From Camelus bactrianus (taxonomy: Eukaryota; Chordata; Mammalia; Artiodactyla; Camelidae): a DNA stretch of 64,000 nucleotides. This document shows positions 50,801 through 63,757 of this stretch, one piece after another. A program made the position numbers and the translations under genes. Location of the stretch: NCBI RefSeq assembly GCF_048773025.1, contig NC_133558.1, positions 19,884,501 through 19,948,500 on the forward strand, given 5' to 3'. The notes under the pieces were generated by a model. That model did no database searches. It worked only from the letters and a program-made list of their open reading frames with translations, and was not told where the DNA came from. Each line of letters opens with the position of its first letter. The stretch's first letter is position 1.

Positions 50801-53800
50801 CCCTTCAGCTGCTCCACGCATCCTCTGTGCTCCAGCTCCTGGGCCTTCAGCTGCACCATGAGGGCAAACACCTTCTCCCGCCAGCGCTTCAGCAGGGACT
50901 GGCACTTCCTGGTGAACTCGGGCTCCAGAGTGTCTGAAGGCTGAATCTGCAGGGTGGAGGAAGAGGGGAGACTGTGGGCTCCCCGGGGAGCAGAGGGAGG
51001 AGGTGGGTTTGTCTCTTCTATCCTGCCCACGCAGCAGGAGCCACAGCAAGAAGAGGCGTGGGGAGGAGGGACGCCAACAGGTTCTGGCTGCGGCACATCA
51101 CCCCTCCCGCCCACAGGGAGGTACCCAGGGCATGAGGGGCCTACCTTCCGGGCCAGCTCCTCCTCCTGCATGGAGAGGATGTGCGTGAGGCTCTGGACTC
51201 GCACCTGCAGCAGCTCGGCCGTGGTGTGCAGACCATCCCGGTCCTCATGCAAGTGCTGCGGGTCAGGGTGGAGGGAGAGAGAGGGCAGACGCCTCTTTCT
51301 GGGCTCCCAGCTGGCCCTCAGGCAGTGGCCAGTCTGCCCCCTGTATAGCACTGCCTTCTCTCCAGGGGTCTGTGTTCTTCTCCAGGGGCCCCTTTCCCAG
51401 AACCGGAGCCCTTGTCCCACCTCATGCCCTGTACCTGCACAGTTTCTAGAAGCTCCTGTCGCTCTGATTCCCATGTCTGGCTGTGGACCTCAGGAGGGAC
51501 TTGCTCCCCTACGTATCTTCTTAGATTCTCAACCAAGGTCACCTGAGCCTCCAAGTCTTCTTGGGTCTTGCTAGGGTTGGGGTGGGAACAGGGTAGCCAT
51601 TCAGTGGGGCTACCCTGGCTGGAAACCTACCCCACCCACCAACCCACCAACTGCTGGGCTCCCCTCCAGCCACCCACCCCGTCCACTCACCTCAGCTGTT
51701 TCCGAAGCAGCTCGGTCTCCCTCTGGGCCACGGCCAGCTCCTTGGCTTCCCCTGACCTCCTGGTTTCCAGACTACTCAGAGATTTCTCCAGGCCCCCTGC
51801 TTTGTTAGTCAAACTGGAAAGAGCCTCCTGGTGAGCCCGCATCAAGGAGGAGAGCTGCGGAGAGAAGGGAGGGCTCAGCAGAGGTGAGCTCCCTCACTCT
51901 CACCACATGTGACCTCAGACGACCACCCAGGAAATCACCCAACTGTGCATGGCAAAACAGAGACCAGCCTGGGGGGCCCACGCCCCCATCACTCTCCAAT
52001 CCATCAGCCAGTTCTCTCCCCAAGTACTGTCACTCCTCTCATCTCCACAGCCACCAACCTCGGGTAAACCACCCTCATCTCTGGCCTGGACAACGGCAAC
52101 AGTCTCCTGACTGGTCTTGAAAACCCTCCAGTGGCTTACTTACCACATTGTGCAGGCCAGTGTCCTTCCTTGGCCTCTGCCCGCTTCTCTAAGCCCGTCT
52201 CTTGTCGCTCTTCCACTGCCCACGGCACTCCGGCCACAGCGCTCTCCCATCGTCCCCTCAACAAGCCCGCTCCTTCCCACCTTGGAGTCAACCTGGAGGC
52301 TTGAGTTCCCCCAGCACCTCAGATCTCAGGTGATGTCACCCCCTCGGGAAAGCCTCACCAGGCCTCTAATCCTGATCCTCCTGCTGGGCCCCATCACCTG
52401 TTCAGGCCCTTCCTGCATTTTTATCATTATGACACCATCTTGCTTCTACACGTGCTTACTACCTGCCTCCCTCCATTTGAAAGGAAGCTCTAGGAAGACA
52501 GGGAGCCTGTCCTTTTCTCACGGCACCTCCGACAGTGCTAAGGGTGTCAGAGATGCTGAAGGAGTCAGGGGTTGGCCAGTGAAGGAGGGAAGTGGCTGCC
52601 CCCATTTCCTGCCTGCCGGCCTCTAGTCCTATCTCCAGAACCCCGTCACAGTGAGCTGTTTGGACATAAATCACAAAAGTGGTCCTTTTAGACCTAAAAT
52701 AGAAATCCAATCATGTCATTTCCCTGTTTAAAATCTTTCGACAGCTGCCCATTGCTCTTAAGGTAAAGTATAAAGTTGAACAGCCCGAGGCCTCACACTC
52801 CACCCCAGCACCCAGCGCCCCCTCACTGCCTGCACTCAAGCCCCTCGGGCCTCCTCCCGTCCATGTGCTGCCCAGTGTTGCACCAGCCCCACTGGCGCCC
52901 CACAGGCCGCCCCACCAGCCACTCCTAGTGCACAGATGTCAGCCTCTTATCACTAAGAGTCTTTCATGAATCTAAAGGCCCTATATATTTTTCTTCGAAT
53001 GATCTCCTTTGTTCATTTTCTGACTGGACTGCTGTATTTCCATCCTGATTTCTAGGCACACGTTATAGAATAGGGATGTTAGCTTCTTCCTATGATACAA
53101 GCTGTAAATAATCTTCCCTCCTTTATTTGGTCCTTTAATTTTACTTTTATCTTGTCATTCTTAAGTTTAGTTTTATAAAGTCAATATGTCAAACTTTAAT
53201 GGCTCTGGATTTTGATTCATAGGTAGAAAGGCTTCCCCATTCCCAGATTATGGGTATTCACCCATATTTTCTTTCAATGTCTTTACTTCCTCACACGTCA
53301 ACTGGTTAGGGTGGCGTCCTGAAAACCCCCAGACCAGTTAGGGCTCCTTTGTCCTTCTCCTTCATGGCACTTCTCCCAATGGCAATGAATGAATTAGGAT
53401 TAAATTAAGCCTTGAATGTGTGTGCCCTCACTAGGCTGTCAGCTCCACCCCTGAGGGCAGACTGGGCTGATTCGCTCACCCCAGTGTCCCAGCTCCTGTC
53501 TCAGGATGGCACAGAGCAAGCAGAGATAAATGCTTGCTGACTGAATAATCTCCCCTTTCCAGCCCACCTTAGGACTCCGCTTCCCCTTTCCCAGTGCTCC
53601 CTTATGAACTGGGTACCTAGAGAAAAGTAGGAAGACAAACTACTTCCTACTGGAAGGGGAAGGAGGGCTTCAAGTGATGGGAGGTCACCTGAGTCCTGGG
53701 GGAAAGTGCAGTCTGAATAAGACCAACACACCCAAGTCCTCCTTCTTTCCAGGGCACCAGTTTTTTCACCTTCACCAAACATCTCATCACTGCTCTCTGC

Positions 53801-55716
53801 TGGGGAGCTCCTGCCCAGTTCACGTTGAGAAGTTGAACCCTTCCCACACCCACACTCACCTGCTCTTGGTGCAGCCTCTGAACCTCCTCCAGCTCCCGCT
53901 GGCTCCCCTCTTCCAGGTTCTTCCGGACAACCTCAGCCCCCGCCAAGGCGGCACGCAGGCCCTCGGCCTCAGCACGGCCGGCCTTCTCCGCCCGGGCCAG
54001 AGCCTCCAGCTCCATGGCCTGGGACTCCAGCCTCATCTTCTGCTGCAGTGAGGTTTCCCGCAGCACCCGGACCTCCTCCTCCAGCCGCCGCAGCTCTTGC
54101 AGCTGCCGAGAGATCAGCTCAGCCTGCTGGCTCAGGGCCTGTGACCCAGGTAGCTCCACAGACCTTCGAAGACAGGTTAGCACAGGTGAGACCTGTCTCA
54201 TGCCAGGAGAGTGGCCAAGGCATAAATGGAGACAGGAGAAGGAGAAGAGACTCCCTCTGCTCCTGAGTGGGGAGATGGCAGGGGATGAAACTGGGCCCTG
54301 GGGATCTCTGCACTTCCACCAGCATCAACATTCATCCAGGCCCCACTAAGCATACCTGGGCCCACAGGACCTAAAGGCTAGCTGAGATCACAGAACATGC
54401 TCTCTTGGGGGCGATACACAGGCAGATATGTTAAAACATCAAATGTGCATATTATGAGGTGACACAGTCCAAGTTGGAAAGACACTTGGAGACTTCTGAA
54501 TTCTGATTTAAGGGCAAGGAAAATTTAGGGAGGTGCAAAGAAAGGTCACAGCTTCCAGTATCAGTACAGCAAGGCCAGGCGCTCATTAAAATCATTTATT
54601 GAATGTCAGGTATACTGCGTGAGAAGTCTGAGGGCAGCACCTCAATAAATTACATAGTCCCAACCTCTGGAGAGCACAGCCTACTGGCGTCACATAAAGT
54701 TTAAAGCCCCTTATGACATGGCTCTTGATACAGCTCCCTCACTGAGGCCCAGGACCACAGGACTTTTTTTAAAAAGTGGCAGAGATCTGCAGCCTAGAGT
54801 AATTAAGTGACTGGTCAAAAGACTCCTCACTGGTAGCCAAACTAGCCACGGAGAGTCTCCATCTCCTGACATTCACGCCAGGGCTCCCTTTGCATCATCA
54901 TGCTCCCTTCTCTAGGGTGGGGTCCAAGGTAGATCCATCAGCATTTCTGCTCAAGAGCAAAATGGCAGAAAATGATGTTCCAGTCCATTTGGGAAAAGAC
55001 CCACATGAAACATCAAGAATAAGAATTTTAACAGACAGCACGTTGACAAATAGCACAGCCAAATCCATCAGAATGAATGCACACCGCCACAGCACCGGGT
55101 CTGTATGCCCAGCCCACACTTCTTGTTTTATACTATGCTTAATATATTAGCTGCGGACCAAGCTATCTCTTCTCTTAGGATTTTAAACTCCTTAATATCA
55201 GGATCTCTCTTACTCATTTTTGGTACCCCTGTCCCTAGTGGCTAACACATGGCCTTACGATTATTTACGCATTATAGGCACCAACAATTTCTTACTTAAA
55301 AATGAACAAATCACGGAACTAAGGGCTGAAATAGCATAAGGAATCTATTTCACTGAAGAAGGGTCACTGGCGACCAAGCCTGAGAAAACAGCCACGGTGG
55401 ATCCCTACCTGCCTCTCCACCTGGGCTCCTGCCCTTTGCCAGAAACTTCCGGTTCCCACATGGTCACTTGAAGTCTCTGGTTGTCTGGCTGCCTCTCTGA
55501 GACATCTTGATGGGCTGGGGGTTGGATCAGGGGAATGTCTGAGACCCAAGTGGGAGCCATTCTTGGCAGAGTTGGACGGGGCCGAGCTTGGAAGTGGGAT
55601 GGGGGAATCAGCCCAGTGGAACCTGAGGAATCGTAAGGACAAAGATGGTCAGTTCCCCAGGGAGACGCAATCACCAGTCCCCTTGTCAGGTCCCACTGAC
55701 CTGAAGGTCGAAACAT
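44847..55716 (-). CDS. CCHCR1: CCHCR1 (HCR), coiled-coil alpha-helical rod protein 1, short form
   Basis: Seventeen coding exons on the minus strand, in transcript order: 55701-55716, 55409-55622, 53860-54163, 51691-51854, 51435-51570, 51145-51255, 50797-50946, 50215-50325, 50023-50129, 47470-47582, 47250-47295, 46966-47102, 46642-46830, 46444-46545, 45479-45630, 45198-45369, 44847-44959. All junctions are GT/AG and in phase; the sum is 778 residues against 782 in human. The N-terminal 75 residues are Pro/Ser-rich ([14 protein letters not shown]). The rest is nearly continuous Leu/Glu/Gln/Arg coiled coil (for example [20 protein letters not shown] and LEREKNLML-type heptads), ending in an acidic Ser-rich tail. 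The family product localises to centrosomes and P-bodies and affects keratinocyte proliferation. It shares a CpG-rich promoter with TCF19. No disruption seen. Confidence 0.95.
47583..50022 (-). other. CCHCR1: CCHCR1 long intron
   Basis: A 2.4-kb intron. Apart from the Tigger1 copy it holds unremarkable sequence with no other exon recognised. Confidence 0.6.
49263..49609 (-). mobile_element. Tigger1-derived MITE (internally deleted) in a CCHCR1 intron
   Basis: The left end CAGGCAGATGTCGGAGAGAT and right end AAGGGCTGCCTG form the terminal inverted repeats. The inner parts match the two ends of Tigger1 (CAATAAAGCGAGTCACGCGA on one side, GCCAATAGACTTGCTCAGCG on the other) with the transposase body missing. 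TA precedes it. A TcMar-Tigger non-autonomous copy in the long intron between the exons at 50023 and 47582. Confidence 0.85.
51855..53859 (-). other. CCHCR1: CCHCR1 intron with L2-like remnants
   Basis: A 2-kb intron between the exons at 53860 and 51854. L2-like segments at about 52110-52450 and 52720-52960 (GCCCATTGCTCTTAAGGTAA). No exon seen. Confidence 0.55.
54164..55408 (-). other. CCHCR1: CCHCR1 intron
   Basis: A 1.2-kb intron. No exon or named repeat recognised with confidence. Confidence 0.5.
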
Positions 55717-56281
55717 CTCCACATTATTTGAAGTCTCTAGATTCTGTGTCCAGCCATCTATGTTCCCCTGGACAATAGGAGAAACAAGGACACTCCAACT
55801 CAATTTTCAGGCCACCTTCCCAAGAGAGCGCTCCTACAATAACAAAGTCATAATCCTTAAACAACAGCCAGGTCCATCAACTCTTAACTCCTCTTTTCCT
55901 CCTTCCCAAAAGAAGTAGGAAATACTCGAAGATCAACTTGCTTCTCTCAGTTTGGTTCCTGATAGAACTACAGCAACAGCCATGAGATGGAGAGAATGTA
56001 CTGAAACAGGCTGAGAGGCTCTTAGGTTTTACTCATATGTTTAGAATTCTGGGCAGTGCCTTTACCATCCTCCTTAAGTTTCTACAGTCTCTGCCGTTCC
56101 TGGATGGAGGTGAGAAAGGAGGTATGCAGTGCAGGGGCTGTGAGCCCAATCTCCAGAGTTCTCTCCACGGCTCAGCAAGGCCTTGAGGAAGCCCATCCAG
56201 ACACCACCAAGCCATGACTCCTGGATCCTTCCCTCTCAAAGCACTGGCCCAAGGCCTGGCCCCGGATGAATGTGGCCAAAT
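55701..56281 (-). CDS. CCHCR1: CCHCR1 alternative upstream coding exons (long N-terminal form)
   Basis: A coding exon ending at 56066 (donor ATG|GTAAAG) is in phase with an extended form of the next exon, 55701-55767 (acceptor TGTCCAG). The exon reads [20 protein letters not shown] and ...[12 protein letters not shown], then [20 protein letters not shown] joins the short form. This matches the alternative N-terminus of long human isoforms as I recall it. The residue that aligns with the human initiator Met is ATT (Ile) at 56279-56281, so the first in-frame ATG is at 56213-56215, giving about 845 residues. Upstream transcript structure is not resolved. Confidence 0.7.
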
Positions 56282-56869
56282 GTAGGGCAGGATGCCTACT
56301 CAGGGCCCCGGGGTGGGGGGTGGGGGGATCCAGGCAGCCTAGACCCCTTGGCAGGAAAGTCAGCTTCCTGACATCTCATCCAAACCCTTCCAGCAACTTT
56401 CCTCAGTTTCTCTCTACTGTCCCCTCAGGTTCCATTCCTGTCGCCCATCAGCCTCTCCAGAGACTTAGAGCATAGAGAGGGCTCTTCAAGAATTCCCCAC
56501 TCTCCCACCCGAATTCATCTATTTTTCCCCCAATCTGGGATTCCTACCCCCCTCCCCACATCCTACTTCGCTTTTATCCTGAAGGAATTCTTCTGGCCCC
56601 TCACTCTCATCCCTCAACTCGATAGCCTTGCTCTCCCTCGCTCCTCTTCCCCAGATACTCCTGAGTCTTCACTCTGCTGGACGCTGAGCTCGAAGGCTTT
56701 CTGACCACCTCATTTGTTCCTTCCCCCGGCCCGTGTACTCTTCACCTTGTGGATCCCTGAACCCACCCCTGCAACCCTTTCACAGCCCCTTCCCGCCCCC
56801 AACCGACTCTCCCCGAATGCCCCTTACCCAGCGCGAGAGACCCTTCTGCCCTTTGGCCACACCCCCTAC

Positions 56870-57460
56870 ACCTAGATCCCGGGCGTGGCCTCCGCGCCAG
56901 ACCGCGCCTGCGCAAAGCGGGCAGGTTGGCGGGCCGCTCTAAAGCCCTGTACCACCCCGGAAGGAGGAGGGAAAGAAGTGCACGCAGGCGCAGTAGTGTC
57001 TAAAGCCCAGCCCAATTAAGGCGTTGGGGGCATCTCCGCGCCCTGGCGGCTCCTCCCGACTCCGGGAACCCGGGAAAACTTGTGAACAAATCAGAAAAAG
57101 CGGAAGGCGGGACATCGGGGATCCTCCCAGCAAGCTACCCAATGCAGAGAAGGAGGGCAAACGAGGTGGCCAATCAGAAACGGCACGAGGGGCGGGCTCG
57201 CTCGGCGCGAAGTTCGGACCCGGGAATTCCGAAGGCGGGGTCGGCGCTGCCCGCGCACTGAGGCCGCGCCCCTCCTGGCCTCGCTTCCTCGCTGTCAAAC
57301 AGCCGCAGGAGAGCCAGCCCCGGCCGGAGCTCGAGAGGTCCTGGGCTGCCGCACAGGCTGGCACTGCCTGGAGAGGGGACCACTCCGAGACTGCACCGCG
57401 CGGTAGATACGAACCGGGCTGGGGCGGGGAGGAAAAATGCTGGTTTTGCCTTGCATGATC
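56870..57460. promoter_or_regulatory. CCHCR1/TCF19 bidirectional CpG promoter
   Basis: CpG-rich interval between two divergent genes. It contains CCAAT at 57170-57174, GC boxes (GGGGCGGGC at about 57190), NRF1-like CTGCGC elements at about 56905 and 56990, and an E2F-type site. No TATA box. A shared promoter for this pair is known in human; here it is inferred from position and composition. Confidence 0.75.
57204..57211 (-). promoter_or_regulatory. E2F-like site in the TCF19/CCHCR1 promoter
   Basis: GGCGCGAA, which reads TTCGCGCC on the minus strand, the core E2F motif. It fits the known growth-regulated, G1/S expression of TCF19. Binding is inferred from the motif only. Confidence 0.45.
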
Positions 57461-58143
57461 CTGGGGAGCCCTTTCCTGTTTTTACCCCACCTGGAGAAGT
57501 CAGGAAGCAGGGTTTTAGATCCGCTTGGTTGGAGAACGTAGAGACTCGTTTGCACTGCCTTTTGAGGGTGACAGTGGATACGTTTTCTACTGTGGTTCAG
57601 ACTAACTAGTTATGAGTGTGGGATTGGCCAGAAGAGCCAGGCGCGGGCTAGCAGGAGGGTTACTCCATTTGGATAAAAATGTTTGACAGAAAGAAGCTTC
57701 TCTTCTGCAGATTACACCGAGGTGACAAGTTAGTATCACACACAAGCAGGAACCCACCCCCAACCCATACACCTACAGAACTTCCCTAGAAGCTGCCTAA
57801 TGTATTGTTGCCTTGCACAGATTGAAGGCTCCTGGAATATCTTGCGGACTGAGGATCTGATTCAACTTAATGCCATAGGACGCCTTCGTTTTTGCACTAC
57901 CCTGGGACCTTCACCAAATTTTTCAGTTGCAAATCTGTTGACAGCCAATTTTACATCACATCCTAGGCTCCTCGCACTCTGAATTTGCATTACTCAGAGA
58001 GTGTGCCCAAAGTTGAAATTGCCCAAAGCACAGCTCAAGTTTGCATCAGAACGAAAGTGAACTTAGGCCAGCTGTGCATGGCCCAGGAGTGGGAAAGGTG
58101 ATGGATTCCTGAAGTGAAAGAGATTGTGGAGGGGGCACCGCCC
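57461..58143 (+). other. TCF19: TCF19 5' untranslated region and leader intron
   Basis: Lies between the CpG promoter and the TCF19 start codon. A non-coding first exon and a leader intron are expected from human. A possible acceptor is CTTCTGCAG|ATTACACC at about 57712, but I cannot fix the exon ends. Confidence 0.4.
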
Positions 58144-60486
58144 ATGCTGCCCTGCTTCCAGCTGCTGCGCATAGGGGGCGGCAAGGGTGTCGATCTCTAC
58201 ACCTTCCACCCTCCAAGCGGGACTGGCTGCACCTACCGCCTGGGCTGCCGGGCCGACCTGTGTGATGTGGCCCTGCGGCCCCAGCAGGAGCCTGGCCTCA
58301 TCTCTGGAGTCCACGCAGAGCTGCACGCTGAGCGTCGGGGCGATGACTGGAGGGTCAGCCTGGAGGACCATAGCAGCCAAGGTGAGGAGTGAGCAGAGCA
58401 GCCTTGCACCTGGGCAGCCACAGTTCTGGGCTGGAATGAGTCTCCACAGGGACCCTGCCTGCCTCCCAAACTCCCCATCAGGTTGGATTGACAATTGTCA
58501 TCCAGACCTGTCTTCCCACCAGGAGTGTGCAGTATCAGAAGCTCTTTCCAGGGCTGATCCTTGATGGGCCCTGTTTAGCTCATACAAGGGCTGGTAGGTA
58601 GATCCAGGGCATGGGGTATCATCAGGGCAGTATCACATTGGGATTGTTCTGGAGTCTTTGGGGACCAAGCTCAGACATGACTCAGTTTCCGTATCTGCGA
58701 AGGCACATTGGTCTTTGCTTAGGACAGTTATATGTTGAGTTGTTCGAATGATCTGGGAGTGTCTTCCTTACTTCCTGATTTACATCCAATCCTCAGGCTT
58801 GGATTCACATCTGAGTTCTGCCACTGGCCCCTGGCATTGTCACTCAGGCCTGTCACTTCACCTCTCTATGTCTTAGGTTACTCTTAGGTAAGATGTAAGT
58901 CTTTGCTAGGTCTGCTTAGGAAGTGTTGTGGGGATTGGTTAACTATAGCGGCCAATATTTATTTAGTGTTTACTCTTAAGAGCCAGGCACTGTTCTGAGT
59001 GCATTAAATGTAAATGAGCACAAATATCATCCCCATTTTACAGACAAGGAAAGTGAGGTACAAAGAGGCTAATTTGTCCAGGGTCACATGGCTGGTAAGT
59101 GGTGGAGTTTGGATTTGAACCCAGACAGTCTGAGCTATGTTGATAAGTGCTGAGTTGGAGCTGCGTGACAGCATCTCAGAGAATCAGACCTCAGTGGTGT
59201 GATGGAAGTTCATTCCTTCCACATGCCCTGTGGGGGGGGCATAAGAAAAATAAACATTCCCAACTCACAAGGAGTTCATATCTGATGTCACCTGGAGGGA
59301 CTTAGAATGTAAGAATTTAATGACAGGTGTCATGTTCTTCCTCGTGTTCCCCAGAAAATCAAACAGGACCAGATTTCTCCACTTCTGACCAGTTGTTTGT
59401 TTTTGTCGTTCTGTCTGGTGCCCTACCATCAACAGGGACTTTGGTCAATAATGTCCGACTCCCAAGGGGTCACAGGCTGGAGTTGAGTGATGGTGACCTT
59501 CTGACCTTTGGTCCAGAAGGCCCCCCAGGAACCAGCCCCTCGGAGTTCTACATGTTTCAGCAAGTCCGAGTCAAACCTCAAGATTTTGCTGCCATTACCA
59601 TTCCACGGTCTAGGGGAGACCAGGGAACCGGGACTGGTTTCCAGCCCGTGCTGCCCTCCCAAGGGGCTCCACAGCGCCCCCTCAGCACCCTCTCCCCTGC
59701 CCCCAAAGCCACGCTGATCCTCAACTCCATTGGCAGCCTCAGCAAGCTCCACTCCCAGCCCCTCACCTTCTCTCGGAGTGGGGGGGTGCTACAGAGCCGG
59801 CCCACTCCAACTCCCCCTGGGGAAGTAGGGACCACCCCTTCTGCCCCAGCCCCAAGAAACCGGAGGAAATCAGCTCACCGAGTGCTGGCAGAACTGGATG
59901 ATGAGAGAGAGGCTCCCGAGAGCCCCCCACCAGTCCTTATGGAGCCCAGGAAGAAACTCCGTGTAGAGAAGACTCCACCGACACCCAGTGGGTAAGTGGA
60001 AAAATCTCAGTCTCAGTATTTCACTGCCTTGATTCCGTTTTAGAGCCCTAGGCTGGGAGGTGGCTCTCTGCTTGGGGGGTTGGAGGTGGAACAGATTTTG
60101 GAATGGCAAGACCTGGGTTGGTTCTACTAACCAGATTCACCATTCGTCTAGTAAATCTATCTAGGTTCACTCTCAGTTATCCAGGGGAAAGTCCTAGGCT
60201 ACTGCAGGTTTCCAGTGACCTTGATTTTTGTGTCACTTTCTTCAGAAATCGACGTGGGCGTCCTCGGAAGCACCCAGTGAGCACGCCCAGGGCCCCCCCT
60301 GCAGTTGGGGGCGGGGAGCCCTGTGCAGCCCCTTGTTGCTGCCTACCCCAAGAAGAGACAGTAGCCTGGGTTCAGTGTGATGGTTGTGACATCTGGTTCC
60401 ACGTGGCCTGTGTTGGCTGCAGCATCCAGGCTGCCAGGGAAGCCGACTTTCGATGCCCAGGGTGTCGTGTAGGTATCCAGACCTAA
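58144..60486 (+). CDS. TCF19: TCF19 (SC1), FHA and PHD finger protein
   Basis: Three coding exons: 58144-58381, 59436-59991, 60246-60486; 344 residues against 345 in human. All junctions are GT/AG and in phase (CAAG|GTGAGG, AACAG|GGACTT, GTGG|GTAAGT, TTCAG|AAATCG). The start MLPCFQLLRIGGGKG aligns with human; an in-frame ATG 30 bases upstream is ignored. An FHA domain spans about residues 30-100 (GLISGVHAELHAE, GTLVNNVRLPRGHRLELSDG). A Ser/Pro-rich middle contains a basic stretch (RNRRKSAHRV, then NRRGRPRKHP, AT-hook-like). The C-terminal PHD finger (last 57 residues) has Cys/His ligands in CCCLPQEETVAWVQCDGCDI and FHVAC...FRCPGCR. It reads histone methylation (H3K4me3 in the literature I recall) and is induced at G1/S and in beta cells. 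Confidence 0.96.
58790..59130 (+). repeat. MIR-type remnants in TCF19 intron
   Basis: Two MIR-like pieces in opposite senses (ATTTATTTAGTGTTTACTCT ... CCCCATTTTACAGACAAGGA; and CTTGGATTCACATCTGAGTT). Confidence 0.65.
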
Positions 60487-60998
60487 GGCCCACCACCAAA
60501 GCACCAGAGGACAGAGCTGGCACTTCCAGGTGGACACTGGGGTGCCAGTGGATCCTAAGAGATACCCTCTTCTTCCCTTGCCTCCCCAGGAGGGAATGAC
60601 TGCAGGGGAAGGGTCCATGGCTATGGATGTCAATTCAAGGCCTGGAGCAAGCCCTCATGGCCAAGGTGACAGAAGAGATGGTTTCCTGCCAAAGATATTG
60701 CTGCATCTAGGAAGTTGCTCCAGCTAGGAAGTGAGCTGGAGAGTCCCACTTATAAGATGTTGTCATGGACCCTAGGATGTCTGTGGTCAAGAGCACCCAT
60801 AAATTGCAGAGGTCATGCCTGGGAAGGTGGAAGCCCCAGACTTGAACAAGCAAGTTCTTAATGTCCTTGGATGGCATCACCTAAGGCACCTCTGGGAAAA
60901 CCTAGGGCACAGCCCCAGACTTCCTTCTTACATTGTGAGTAATCCTTCCACTGACAATGATTGTGACCTGGCTTTTCAGAGCTTTGCTTCCATTTCCA

Positions 60999-61004
60999 AA
61001 TAAA
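60999..61004 (+). terminator. TCF19: Polyadenylation signal of TCF19
   Basis: AATAAA 512 bases after the TCF19 stop, in a 3' UTR otherwise free of repeats. Confidence 0.75.
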
Positions 61005-62135
61005 GAATAAGCAGCTTCTGTCTGTGGGTCTGATACTCCTTGCTTTCCAATTCTTTGGAGAATGGACTTGGTAAAGTCTGGAGAACTAAATCAGATTCTT
61101 AGGGGAAGAGAGATGAGCAGACAAGGGACAGAGAAATATGAACCTACTCACTGAAAAGGTGCATGGGATGAACTGCAGATAGAAAGACAGGAAAAAAGGT
61201 AATTACAGTTTCTCGTTTAAAGGAAAACAGATCCAGTGCCATTCAAATAAGGTATTTGGAATTTGGTCAAGTTCATGAGGGTGGCAGAACTTTTACAAGT
61301 TCCACCAGTACTACCAGGAAGAGAAAATCTAGGACACGGGCTAGAGCAGATGCAACCTGGTCCAGTGTATCAGTTGATCCACATATGCTACAATGACTCT
61401 CTTCTGAGTCTTACTCCAAGCCAAGATGCTATCAAAGCATCATTTCTATGGTTCTAATTAGGAAAGCCTCATCTTGACCTATTCTATTGCAATCTGCATG
61501 TCCATCCCCTTCCATCTCCTACTTATTACCAACCCAACTTTTTTACACATTGAGGAAAGGTCCAGAGCAAGGGCCCCAATCAGGTAGTGGCAGAGCCAGG
61601 ACTAAAATTGGGGTGGGGTGGGGTGAGTCACTTACAGACAGGGTAGGCAAAAACCTTAGGTGGAAACCAAATGGACCCCAGTATCAACGCAAAAAGTGGG
61701 GTTTCTGGTTGGGGTGATATACAGAAGAAAGAAGTTATCTAGAAGACTCGATTTCTTGGCATAAAGCCACTAAGGACTTCTAGAGTAAAGTGAGGAGAAG
61801 CAAAAAGCCAGCTTGTAATAGGAAATGGACTATGCAGTAACTGCATCTTTGGGCAAAAATAAGGCACTTACCTCCAATTTACCCAGAAGCCAGGTCACAG
61901 GCTCCTAAGAACTAAGTTCACACCCATATGAGCCCTCTACTTATAAACTCAGATTCCAATCCCAGATCTCCCTGTGACATTGTGACTCTGAGCAGCTTAA
62001 AGGGCACCTTAGCTACAGGGTCATTTGGGTCTGAGAGCTGTTAATATCCACTATTAGATATCCCCGTCCACCCTTCAGTAACCAAAGGAGGATAAACCAA
62101 AGACAAGTGTATCCATCTACCGGGTCCCAGGCTTC
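61005..62135. other. Interval between the convergent ends of TCF19 and POU5F1
   Basis: About 1.1 kb between two polyadenylation signals that face each other. No gene or named repeat recognised. Confidence 0.5.
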
Positions 62136-62141
62136 TTTATT
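62136..62141 (-). terminator. POU5F1: Polyadenylation signal of POU5F1
   Basis: AATAAA on the minus strand about 231 bases after the POU5F1 stop, matching the short 3' UTR known for this gene. Confidence 0.75.
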
Positions 62142-62371
62142 TAAGCACAAAGTGATTAGTGATGTGGGGATTAAAATCAAGAGCATCATTGAACTTCACC
62201 TTCCCTCCAATCAGTTACCCCAAACTCCCTGCCCCACACCCTTTGTGTCCCCAATTCCTTTCTTAGTGAATGAAGAACTTAATCCCAAAGCCCTGGTACA
62301 AACCCCAGGGTTCTCTCCCTAGCTCTCCCCTTCCTCTGCCCTCCACCTCATTCCTGGGAAGGGCAGGCACC

Positions 62372-63757
<1,386 letters not shown>

